Assembly (NCBI GenBank): GCA_900491605.1
Contig: UESW01004578.1
Span: forward strand, 563,648 to 627,647
DNA length: 64,000 nt
Direction of reading: 5' to 3'
Source of the DNA: Calamus simplicifolius
Lineage: Eukaryota; Streptophyta; Magnoliopsida; Arecales; Arecaceae
Shown here: positions 10,128 through 21,100 of the stretch, in pieces
Layout: every line of letters starts with the position of its first letter
How positions within the stretch are numbered: position 1 is the first letter of the stretch
Translations under genes and position numbers: made by a program
The notes under the pieces: generated by a model
The model's database searches: none
What the model was told of the DNA's origin: nothing
Seen by the model: the letters and a program-made list of their open reading frames with translations, nothing else

Positions 10128-11890
10128 GTATTATTCGATCGGCTTCCGTGATGCTGGGCTTTTCTAGGGTCTCCAGGTGGAACTTTTGTTCGGCGTCCAT
10201 TGATTCTGCGGTCGCCAATCGGGAGAGTAGGTCGGCGCGGGCATTCTCGGATCTGGGAATCTGAATGATTTTAAATTCGATAAAATGGGGAAGCAGGCTC
10301 CGCACCTCTTAAAGATATCGAACCATGTTCGGCTCCCGAGCTTCAAACTCTCCTCGTACATGACCGGCCACCAGCTGCGAGTCGGTGAAGGCATTAAGCT
10401 TCTCCACCTTCAGATTGTGGGCGATTCGGAGGCCGGCTAACAGGGCTTCATACTCGGCTTCATTGTTGGAGGCCGGGAAAGAGAACCAGATGCCATATTC
10501 AAAGGTTACCCCCTTCGGACTGGTGAGGACCAGGCCCGCACCGGAGCGATGGGCATTAGATGACCCGTCGACATGGAGGAGCCACCGGGCTCCAGATTTT
10601 GGTTCTTCGGGGGAGTCTGGGGTAGAACCGTCCTCCAGGATGGTACACTCGAGGAGGAAGTCGGCCAGTACCTGAGCTTTGATGGCTGGGCGAGGCTGAA
10701 AGTGTATGTCATGCTCGCTCAACTCGACGGCCCACTTGGTCATTCTTCCCGACGTTTCGGGACGGTGGACTATCGCCTTGATGGATTGGTCAGTCTGGAC
10801 CGTCACAGAATGTGCTTGGAAGTACGGTCGCAGATTCCGAACTGAGGTGATTAAGGCCAACACCATCTTCTCAATTCTACTATATCTTGTCTCTGCATCG
10901 CGGAGTAGCCTGCTGACATAGTAGATCGGCTTCTGGACTTTGCCTTCTTCCCTGACCAGCACCGAACAGACGACACCCTCTGAAACAGCCAGGTACAAGA
11001 ATAGGGTCTCGCCCGAGGCCGGACTGCTAAGGAGTGGGGGCGAGCCAAGGTATTTCTTGAGATCTCGAAATGATTTTTGACATTCAGGAGTCCACTGGAA
11101 GTTTTTAGCCGACCGGAGGGTTTTGAAGAAGGGGAGGCATCTCTCGGCCGACCGCGCCATAAAATGGTTAAGAGCCGCTATCCTCCCGGTTAGGCGCTGG
11201 ACCTCTTTAACAGATGTCGGGGGCGCCATTTGTTGGAGAGCTTGAATCTTCTGGGGGTTAGCTTCGATACCTCGCTGGGAGACCATGAAGCCGAGAAACT
11301 TCCTGGAGTTAATGCCAAAGGCGCATTTGGTCGGATTGAGTCTCATCCCATACTTGCGCAGCATTGCAAAGCTCTCTGAGAGGTCCTCGACATGCCGTGA
11401 TGCTTCCTTGCTTTTGACCAGCATGTCGTCCACGTACACCTCCATGTTCTGGCCGATTTCTCCTTGAATACTTTGTTGACCAGCCTCTGGTAGGTTGCAC
11501 CTGCATTCTTAAGACCAAAAGGCATGACACGGTAACAGTAAGTACCTCGGTCGGTTATGAAGGCGGTCTTTTCCTCGTCCTCGGGGGCCATCTGGATCTG
11601 ATTGTAGCCTGAATAGGCGTCCATGAATGACAGCATCTAGTGACCTGAGGTGGCGTCCATGAGCTGGTCGATCCAGGGGAGAGGGAAGCTGTCCTTCGGA
11701 CAGGCTTTGTTGAGGTCGGTGAAGTCGATGCAAATCCTCCACTTGCCGTTCGACTTCTTCACCATGACGACATTTGATAGCCAGCTCGGATAATTTACCT
11801 CCCGGACGAAATTTGCCTTGATGAGTTTGTCTACCTCTTCTTCAATGGCCTTTTATCGTTCCGGGGTGAAGCTCCTCTTTTTTTGCTTGA
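10128..11890 (-). pseudogene. Tat reverse transcriptase plus two RNase H domains, several lesions
   Basis: The RT begins about 11880 and shows MDAYSGYNQIQM and the catalytic YVDDML at about 11440. It is followed by the RT-linked RNase H (about 10990-10720; TDQSIKAI). A second RNase H follows (about 10590-10340; LHVDGSSNAHRSGAGLV, NNEAEYEALLAGL, TDSQLV), like the archaeal-type RNase H gained by Tat elements. In-frame stops lie at 11853-11855 (TAA), 11637-11639 (TAG) and 10309-10311 (TAA). A one-base loss near 11457-11470 just before YVDD shifts the frame. The connection to integrase continues through 10045-10305. Confidence 0.9.
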
Positions 11891-12053
11891 CGGGCCTGTG
11901 CATCTCGTCCACGTTAAAACGATGGACAAGAACCTCGGGGCTAACCCTCGGCATGTCGGAGGCGGACCAGGCGAAGATGTCAGTGCTGCTTCGAAGGAAC
12001 CTGATCAATCTGTGCCGAGGTTCGCCCTTGAGCAGCGACCCAATTTTTATGGT

Positions 12054-12736
12054 TCAGTCGGGACGAGCCTCATCCAACGGCACCTCCTCCAATTCCTCTG
12101 CCGGTTCTCCTCGCTGTTCGGCGAAGTCCTCTCGAGCATCTAGCCCATCAACTTCCGGCATTCTAGACTGAAGGCTTGTAACGAAGCACTGTCGAGCCAT
12201 GGCTTGATTTCCTCGCACAATTCCAACTCCTTGCTCGGTGGGGAATTTCATGGATAAATGCGGGATGGAGACAACTGCCTTGAGGGACATCAGACCGGGT
12301 CTGCCGAGTATTGCGTTGTATGGAGACCTGAGGTTGGTTACTAAGAAGTCCATCTAGATAATGGCTACAAGGGGCCAGGCTTCCGTACGGACTGTCAAGG
12401 TGACGACCCCTTCCGGGATGACAATGTCGCCTGTGAATCCCATCAGGGTGGAATCCACGGCTCGAAGGTTTCCATGAGTAGTTTCATCTTGGCAAACACA
12501 TCGAGATACAGAACGTTCACCGAACTTCCACTATCAACAAGGATTCGGCTTACATCATAGTTATTTAAATTTAGGGATACAACTAATGGGTCATCATGGG
12601 GGAACTGTATCCCTTGGAGATCATCGTCGAAGAAGGAGAGCTCGCCCGTCCGCGCCCTCTTCGGTGCCGATTCCTCACCGTCGTCCCTGGGGCTCGAGCC
12701 GCCGGCCTCTTCGATCATGTTGATGCGGCCGATCAC
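12054..12736 (-). pseudogene. Tat aspartic protease and linker to RT
   Basis: The retroviral-type protease motif ILVDSGSSVNVLYLDVF is at about 12540-12500, with the active-site DSG intact. A frameshift follows near 12460-12480, and the linker contains YNAILGRPGL (about 12310). Stops are at 12354-12356 (TAG) and 12054-12056 (TGA). The protease would cut the gag-pol precursor. Confidence 0.85.
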
Positions 12737-12799
12737 GAGCGGATTTGGTGGAGGAGGAGGTTGCTGAGGTTCGGGCTGGTGGTCACCTCCTTGTCCTGG

Positions 12800-14248
12800 C
12801 TCAGGCGCCCTCCTGAACTGATTCAGTCTCCCCCGCTGGATCAGTCTCTCGATCTCATTTTTTAGCTGCCAGCATTCTTCAGTGTCGTGGCCGTGCTCCT
12901 TGTGGTAGCGACAGTACTTGGTGGGATCTCTTCGGGTTGGATTCCCTCGGAGAGGAACTGGCCAGGGGAGCTAGCGCTCTATTTTCATGAGGATTTGCGC
13001 CCGGGGCACGGTTAGCAGAGTGTAGTGATCGAATCGTCTGGGAGGGCTCTGGGAGCGATTCCTTGGCGGCAGTGGGGGAACTCTTTGTCGGCGAGGTGGA
13101 CTTGGCCGACGGGCGGGACGGTGCCTGTCGGGACCTTTGGGCTCCTTCTTCTTTGCCTGCTCGGCGCGGGCAACTCTCCGCGATTCTTCGACCCTAGCGT
13201 ATTTGTCCGCTAGGGCCATCATATCAGAGAGGCTAGGGGGGTAGCTGACTTCCATAGCCAGGTAGAAGTCGCTTTCCTTTGAGACTCCCCCCGCCAGGGC
13301 GGACATAGCCACCTCATGATTAAGGTGGTCCACCTCTAACATGGCCTTATTAAAACGGCCAAGATAATTTCTCAAGGACTCCCCTCTCTCTGCTTAACTT
13401 CGGAGAGGGAGTCAGATCTTCGTCGGAGGCGGCGGCTGCTGAGAACTGGCCAATAAAAAGATGGCTCAGCTCGTCAAATGAATCGATGGAACCTGGCTTC
13501 AAGGCATTGAATCAGGTTCGGGCAGATCCTCTGAGGGTGGAGGGGAAGGCGCGATAGAGGACCGCGTTGGATGCTCCGTGGAACATCATTATTGACCGAA
13601 AGTTGCTAAGATGGTCATCCGGGTCAGAAGAGCCGTGGTAGGGTTCGACGGCTGGTAGCTTGACATGATAGGGAATCACTTCCTCCATAATCCCCTTAGA
13701 GAAAGGGATGCCCAGCTCCACTTTGGGTTGGGGCGGATGGGCCTGCTTGGCAGCGTCCAGCTCCTGACGCATCTCCTGGATCTGCCGATGGATCTCCTCT
13801 TCAGCGGTCAGAGGAGGAGCTGGGTGAGAGGATCGCAGGGACAGCGTCAATCATGGTGGGAGGTCACTGGGGAGAGGGATCGGGCTCGCCGAGATCTGGG
13901 AGGATCCCTATCATAACCGCCTCGCGGGACTGGTTTGTCCCCTCTGGGTCGGTGTGGGGGGTCCACGGATTTATGCGGACTAGAGGAGGAAGTTGCCGGC
14001 GAAGAAGGAATCGCGGCCTCCTTATGGAAGTGCGGAGCGGGAGGAGCCGTAAGGCGCTCCTGGACCAGGTGAGTCAGGGCCTGGACTTGCTGGACCAGCG
14101 AAGCGAACTGGTCCTGGGTCACCGGGATGGCAGGCGGTGACGGGGTTTCGATTGGTGGAGGTTGCGGCGCTACACCGCTCGTCGAATCAAGCCTCTGGGA
14201 AGCGGCCTGATCTTGGGCTTCAGAGGTTGCTCTTCTCCGATTGGCCAT
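12800..14248 (-). pseudogene. Tat gag (capsid and zinc-knuckle nucleocapsid), degraded
   Basis: Translation starts at an ATG at 14246-14248, 83 nt downstream of the primer-binding site. The N-terminal part is a proline-rich, basic region. After a frameshift near 13850 comes the capsid-like domain (KVELGIPFSKGI, PYHGSSDPDDHL, LRNYLGRFNKAML). A histidine/cysteine knuckle (CRYHKEHGHDTEEC) is at about 12915-12870. Stops are at 13512-13514 (TGA where the family usually has tryptophan) and 13394-13396 (TAA). Confidence 0.85.
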
Positions 14249-14313
14249 TAGAGAGGTTTTACTCCAGATCGAGATCCTTATCTCCTTTCTTCAAGTTTTA
14301 ATGGGACTTGAAA

Positions 14314-14331
14314 GCCCTTCCTCTAGCACCA
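14314..14331 (-). other. Likely tRNA primer-binding site of the Tat element
   Basis: Minus-strand TGGTGCTAGAGGAAGGGC lies a few bases inside the end of the LTR, as expected for a primer-binding site starting TGG. The matching tRNA was not identified. Confidence 0.5.
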
Positions 14332-14638
14332 ATCTATTGCCGCCGGGATCCATCCTCCGACTCTGGCGCAGTCGATCTCCAGGGGCGGACCTGCACACAA
14401 GTCCTCGCGCGAAGGCATTGGGGGTGGCCCTTCGCGGAAGACCCTCCGACGCTCAAGTCAGTGGGAGGAAATCAGCGATCAATTAGAAAATGGGGAGGTG
14501 GATCTCTCCGGGGAGTCTCTCTAGGGCGGCCGATCGGAAGCTCTAGAGGGTGAGAGCACCGACGAGCAGCTGGCGAGAGCGGGAGAGTGAGAGTGAGGGT
14601 GTGAGTGCGCGCGTACCTGAGGGAATCTGGGAGTGTCA

Positions 14639-14646
14639 TATTTATA
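14639..14646 (-). promoter_or_regulatory. TATA box of the Tat LTR promoter
   Basis: Minus-strand TATAAATA in the context CCTATAAATATGAC, about 300 bp before the LTR end and downstream of the U3 repeats, as expected of an LTR promoter. Confidence 0.7.
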
Positions 14647-14942
14647 GGCTGTCACCTGGATCTTGAGCGCCTTCTGGAAGGTTCAAAGGTTGTTAGGATA
14701 CGGAGATGGATCGAATCAGGCCGTTGTGGAGCTGTTGGGATCCATATCCTGTCTGTTAGGGGATCGACGGCTAGGAGAGCTCCTTGATGGCTTGAGATCT
14801 GGTAGGTGTGTAGATCTCAGGTAGCCGTGGTAGGTTCTAGGCCACTTCTCAACATGATTCCTTGCCTAGGGTGTTGTTACGATAAGCCTAGGCTCTCCCG
14901 CGTCAGGTTCCGCGGAGGTGAGTATTGGATCGTGGATTGCTC

Positions 14943-15415
14943 AGTGAAGCCGAGCCATGGAAGCTCGGGGGAAACGAGCTATAGGAAGCTCGGGAGAGCT
15001 GAGCTACGGAAGCTCGGGGAGCCGAGCTATGGAAGCTCGGGAGAGCGGAGCTTGGGAGCTCGGAGGAGCCGAGCTATGGAAGCTCGGGAGAGCTGAGCTT
15101 GGGAGCTCGGAGGAGCCGAGCTATGAAAGCTCGGGAGAGCCGAGCTATGGGAGCTCGGGGGAAACGAGCTACAGGAAGCTCGGGAGAGCTGAGCTACGGA
15201 AGCTCGGGGGAGCCGAGCTACGGGAGCTCGGAGGAGCCGAGCTATGGAAGCTCGGGAGAGCCGAGCTATGGGAGCTCGGGGAGCCGGGCTATGGAAGCTC
15301 GGGAGAGCCGAGGTTCGGAGAGCTGAGCTATGGAAGCTCGAGAGAGCCGAGCTATGGGAAGCTCGGGGGACGAGCTATGGGAGCTCGGGAGAGCCGAGCT
15401 ATGGGAAGCTCGGGG
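14943..15415. repeat. 24-bp tandem array in the U3 of the LTR, each unit a short hairpin
   Basis: About 19 units of roughly 24 bp with the core AGCTCGGGAGAGCCGAGCT, a 7-bp inverted repeat around GAGAG, then TATGGA or TATGGG. Units vary (GAGAGC, GGAGCC, GAAACG in the loop region). It lies upstream of the TATA box, where repeats often act as enhancer modules; any such role here is inference. Confidence 0.9.
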
Positions 15416-15496
15416 ATATCTTGGCAGGCGAAGGGAGGGGGTCGGTCTTAGCCTCCTCGCACAGATATTGATGCAATGACGATTTTACCCCCAACA

Positions 15497-15501
15497 AGTC
15501 T
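15497..15501. other. Candidate target-site duplication (one side)
   Basis: AGTCT directly outside the LTR. The partner copy would be beyond the left edge, so it cannot be confirmed. Confidence 0.3.
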
Positions 15502-15801
15502 GTATTTTATTAGAAATAGACAAAGATTTTTTTAAAAATTTCAAAAATATTCTAATCAATAATAAAAAAATAAATTATTAATTTATTTATTATTATTTAA
15601 ATAAATTATTTTTTATTAATTATTTTTTTATTATACTTTATTAAAAGTTTACCTGTTATTACTTATATTAATAATAATTCGTAAGAATAAAGTGGATTTA
15701 TCATTATCATTTTGTAATGGACACTGTTATGTACATATATCAGTAACAGTTAGCCAAGATTATATCTTTCTTTTCTTTATATTTAATATCATAAATTTTT
15801 T

Positions 15802-15837
<36 letters not shown>

Positions 15838-18128
15838 CAGTCACTATCTTTGGAATGCAGCAAATAAAAATAAAATTATTTTTAAAAAAAATATAAAATA
15901 AAAATTTTAAAATAAAAATATTTAACTAAAATATTTATTCTTAAAAGGCTCATTTTTTTATCTATTTAAGAAAATAATATAAGATAAGATCTTATTCCAA
16001 TCGCATCTGAACGCTGCCAAAGGGTTTCTGAGCCACCGCTCTAGAAAGTAAAAAAAAAAAAATAATAATAATAATTGGAACTCAAAGAGAAGAAGACGAG
16101 ATCCTGAGCTTAGAAGGGGTCGAGCCCGAGAGTGATTCGCGAGATGAGTCACAGCTCTCGAACAGAACACTAAAGCGCGCTAACAGCCAATTTGCACGTG
16201 CCTTTTTATATTTTTTAAAAAAAAAAGACGATAAAAGATCTTAAGTCAATACAGAAATTTATAAAAAACTTCAAATTTCTTTCGGCAGCTCTTTCTAACT
16301 TTTAAGCTTAAATTTAAAATTAATTTACCTCAAAGGCCTGAGGTTGCTTTTAACTTTTGAAAGCGTCTCCCATGGCTCGAATAAGCCAAATTTCTCAGAT
16401 AAAATGGCACCTTTTGCCAATCTTTGTGAATAAAACTATAAAATCCCTCGCAACGAACGCCTACTCAAATAAATAAGTATTTTGATGAAATTTTTTTAAA
16501 TAATAGATAATTTTAATAAATTTTTTTCTTAATTGAAAGATATATGTAATAATTTAATTAATAATATCATATCACTTTTTTGTCATCAAGAGACTACCCA
16601 ATTTACATTACATTACTTGCCTTCACTTTTAAACCCTTACTTTGAAGGATTAGGTTTAAGTTTATATTCAAGTAATAAAAGTAGTTCACTTAGATAATGA
16701 TCAACTTATTTTGGGTTTTTTTTTTTTAATCCTCTTTTGTTCGGCTGTGAAAATTTATCTGCATTAGCTATAGGTTGGTTTAGTTCAATCTCAACGACTC
16801 TTGTAGATGATAAAAAGTTCTCATTAATTTTCATTGAGGTAGGCCATTGTGCAGCACATTGGGAACCGTTGTATATTATAATGGATTGACCGAACGCCAA
16901 GATGTAGTAATTTCAAGCTGTTATCAAGGACAAGGAGCGGTAGAAGCTAAACAGATTGAGATAGTGGTAAGATATGCTAAAAAAAAAAATCCCCAGGTCC
17001 AGCCCGGAACATCAAGGAGTTCAACTTTCTATTTCTCAATTATCTTTTCAAAAATAAAGTAAAAACATATCGCCAAATAAATGCTCATATATAGCTTAGA
17101 GAGCACGTTGGTCCAAGTCTATTCGATTGTGAGACTGATGTGTTGTCGTCAGAGCAGAGAATCTTATTTCATTAGTTCATTAATCCAATGGATCACATAC
17201 TGTTAAGGCCTACATTTGAAAAGATTACCACTGCCAACCAAACGTCACGCGTCCGTGGATATTCTTTAATAATTTCAAATTCTAATCATGCTAAAATATT
17301 AAGACATGAGACTGCTAACTCCTAATTACAATGATAGCTACTCCTACTGTAAAATAGAATATGATAGCCATGCAATTTTAGATTAGATGCATGTAATGAT
17401 GGAGGAAAAATAAAAAAATAAAATCACTGCACAAATAGACCGAGATGTAAATAATTGACCAAACATAAGTATTTTTTAACAAATTTGAAGTACGGACCAC
17501 GTAACAAATAACCGGGGTTTACATTATAACAGTGGTAAAGGAACTGGATTGGCACAGTAAAAAAAACATAATGTACCTTCAACCACTGAGCACTTACTAG
17601 TATCACCTCTCGCCCATCCAGTTGAGGCTGACCCTTTTTAAGAACACCAGAGTCTTGAAATCCCTGCCCACCTTATACCGGACACAAGCGCAACTCTTTA
17701 TCAGAGCAATCCGAACTCAATGCTTGAAACGCGAGAGGATTCATGAAAACTTACAGTCCATATATTTACCGTATAACTGCAACCTTAACTCTATGTGCAA
17801 TTATGCACCAAGTTGCAGTTTTGAAACATAGGTCATTGAAAGGGTCATGAGATTTTTAAGCATCCTACTACTTTTTCTTGTACATTGGTCTCTCGCAAAC
17901 AAAGTATATATTCTATAACAAGACACCCAGAATCACAATCAACACTGATGATTCAGAAAGAAGAAAATGTGGGATCTGCTGACGTAACGACCGATGCTGA
18001 GGTACGGGGGAAGGGAAGGGGGGGCAGGATTCAGAGAATCCACATGACCTGAGGTGTAAGAAATGCACAAGGGTGTTGCATTAGATCTTCGAAGAGATCC
18101 CAGGTTGGAGCGAGCAATGACCATCCAA
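15502..18128. other. AT-rich intergenic DNA, including the 3' UTR side of the receptor kinase gene
   Basis: No coding potential or transposon domain was recognised. It includes a (TA)n run at 15804-15834, an (AAT)n-like patch at about 16050-16075, and many short A/T runs. The last few hundred bases before 18128 are probably the 3' UTR of the minus-strand gene. Confidence 0.5.
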
Positions 18129-21100
18129 TCAACTAGCTTCAACTGAAAGGATCTCAAGTTCAGCCCACCAAAGTGGGGAAAGTCTTGGGTTTGCTGCTTC
18201 AGGTGAAATCCCTAGCACTTCCCTCAATCTAGATGTAACTTCCCTCATGGTCGGCCTTTTCTTTGGATCCTCATGAATGCAGTCTTTGATAACCTCGCAA
18301 ATGATATCCAGCTCCCCTTCTTTATGGGACTTCAATGAAGGATCAATCATAGAGCGGATGCCACGGTTGTTGTTCAAGCATTCCACAGCCTATTATTTCA
18401 GCAAAGTAGAAATATTAAATTTGTTAACACACTACGGCGTACCTAAAGCAACAAAACGCAACAGCATTGACACAGCTGAAACAAAAAAGATCAAGAAATA
18501 TTTATTTGCATATGAATTTTCAATCTTGGCAGAAGGACATCATATCAGCTTACCAAGTTTATCAGGGAGCCTTGTTCTTCAGAATATGGAACTTTACCAG
18601 AGATAATCTCTAATAAAATAATCCCAAAACTGTAAACATTGCTTGCAACATCTGAAGACGGCGATTCAGAGAAATCAGCGTCATCATCTCCAGATATCTT
18701 TCCCTTAGCAGCAACTTCTTTCCAAATACTGATATCCGCAACCTGCATGAAATTACATGAGCATCTAACCAAATACGTGAAAGCACTGCAAGGAAAATGT
18801 TCATTTACCTTAGCAGCATAATCATCTGCTACAAAGATAGAAGTTGACTGCAGGTCAGGGTGTGCTAGAGGTGGATTGAGCTCATGCATGTGCTGAAGAC
18901 AATATGCAATCCCCATTAAGATCCTCATTCTAGCACTCCAATCAAGATGATCAATTTGTTCATCTGCAAACCAGAAACTTCAAGCTGTTATTCCTTCTAT
19001 CCAGAATTGCCTTCAGTTAAAAATGTTCATCAATTTTGACAACTCATTTTCTTACCATGAATATGTTCGTAAAGTGATCCATTGGGTGAATATTCAAACA
19101 CCATCATCCTCATAAAAGGTTCATCCTCCTCACAATAACCAAGTAGATTGACGAAATTTTTGTGGTTTATTCGTGATAATGTGTCTATCTGTAGATCCAA
19201 GAACCCCCAAAAAATGTTGGTTATTGGGTATGCTATTGACAGGATATTAACAATATGTAGAGAAGGCAATATGCTTTACAAAGATACCAAGAATGAAAAA
19301 CCTTTTTCCTGAAATGCTTTTCAGAACGCCTTGACCATGCTTTGGCAGATGGAACTGCAGTGGATGCAACTGCAATTTCGACTCCACTTGACAATGTTCC
19401 CTTGAATATAGTGTAATCTGGATAAGAGATGATGATGTTGCTAAAATCCTCACAAGCAGCTTCTAGTTCTGGACGGTTTAGTTTTGGTACACCTGCAGAT
19501 ATTCAAAGAAAGTCAAATGTTTGCATTTAATGTCAAATTAAAAGATAGAAAACATATTTGCATAAAAAAATCTATACCATTATGCATCATTATTAGAAGT
19601 GCTGGAAACCACCTTGAGTTAACTCTAGATTCTATTGACCAATATTCTAACACCTTTCCAGGAGAGAATTAAACAGTTTGCATAATTGATAAAATCTACT
19701 AACATATAACTGGACTTCATTCCATAAATCACTCTATTGCTTACTCTGCCTTCAAAATGTACAGCTACGAAGCAGACTTCATCACAAGATGCTTCATCAC
19801 AAGACAAACCACTTTGCTAGATTGAGGTTTGTCGGTTAAGATTTAGATACCATAGTTGGAAACGGGATGAACCCAGGCAGAATTTATTAGGAAAGATCCA
19901 CCTGTATATTGATGATTCCTGCTCAAGTCAAGTGTTTAACTGGGGCTAATGCTATTACTTATGACCACAGTTGTTTGTCCCTTCTCTTATTCTTAACTGA
20001 TACCATGTTTTCTACATACATTATGCAAAATTAGATGGCACTTTACCTCTTTCTAGTAATATATGGATTACAACTACAATAGTAAATGGCTGACAGACAT
20101 TTCAACATCGTCCTACATATTTTAGTAAAGGAACACATCACTGACATGATATTTCAAAACAAGGAACAGGGATAAAAACACACCGGTTACAAATGCCTTC
20201 TGCAACTGACCACTTAATCCAGTCTTCCAGGGGCCTATTGTAGCCACTCCCTTGTTCCGGCACACCAAAAGCATGCATGCCATGACAAGAAGTGATGCAA
20301 GCAGTGGGAGTACAAGAACATATACCCATTTCACTGATCTTTTACTTGATACATCTTCATTCCCCACTGAATCTGTAGTCTTTGTTGGTGTTGATCTAGA
20401 CAGAGTATTAGGTGCACTTGCAGGTGCTGGAGATGGTTTCTTACTTGATATGGCAGGAAAGGAACCACTTCCTCTGGAGGGAACAGCGGCAAATTCCTTT
20501 GGGGGCGCGCTGCTTACAGGAGCAGCAGCAAGGTTGCTGGTTTCTTCAAGCAGTCTACGGCGAACAGTATTTACAAATACATTCGGCATGAAATATGGCT
20601 CACTAAAATCAGCTGCAGATAAGAAACACTATCATTACCGTTGTTGTTGGTGGTGCAGGTATATTGTTCAGCTAAAAATCTCTTGTTATGAATGTTAACT
20701 TTGCTGACTTTATGCATATTATCCCTCACCCAGAAAAAAAAGGCAACAATATATTTGTACTCACCATGTAAATTGTTGCCATGTCTTTCCTCATATCCCT
20801 GCATAGAGCCTCCTTTGAAGCTGAAGCTTGATAGAAAAAATCTTCTTTAGTTGAAACGATTTTTTCAAATTTGTATTCAGAATGTTTAATGTCAGAAGTC
20901 AATACCATGAGAAACAAATGAGTAAAAGATTGAGAATGATACTTACATGGGTAACAAGTCAAAAACTTCTTGGATTTTTCCTTGAACAAGGATAAAAAAA
21001 GAGTTGACCTCCTTCAGTTTTTGCAAGCCACTCTGCCAAATGCTGGCATGTACATGATATCAGTTTATATTTGCTATTAGATAAATTATGTAGAGTTGCA

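Larger units (their letters stand above)
1..15496 (-). mobile_element. Ty3/Gypsy LTR retrotransposon, Tat clade (incomplete at left edge)
   Basis: In minus orientation the order is 5' LTR, gag, protease, reverse transcriptase, RNase H, a second RNase H, integrase, a long repeat-filled 3' region and an ORF on the opposite strand. A second RNase H after the RT-linked one and an antisense ORF between pol and the 3' LTR are known traits of the plant Tat clade (Ogre/Retand relatives). No second copy of the LTR is seen between 1 and 8877, so the 3' LTR must lie left of the window and the element exceeds 15.5 kb. Coding parts carry many stops and frameshifts, so it is not autonomous. Clade assignment rests on domain architecture, not on a tree. 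Confidence 0.85.
14338..15496 (-). repeat. 5' LTR of the Tat element, 1159 bp
   Basis: On the minus strand it begins TGTTGGGGGTAAAATCG (15496) and ends in CGGCGGCA (14338), giving TG...CA ends. The primer-binding site and gag follow inward, AT-rich host-like DNA outward. It holds a tandem array in U3 and a TATA box. No second LTR copy is in the window, so insertion age cannot be read. Confidence 0.8.

Noticed and set aside
14957..15451. Open frames across the U3 array
   Set aside because: The unit is 24 bp, again a multiple of 3; the translation is only the repeat.
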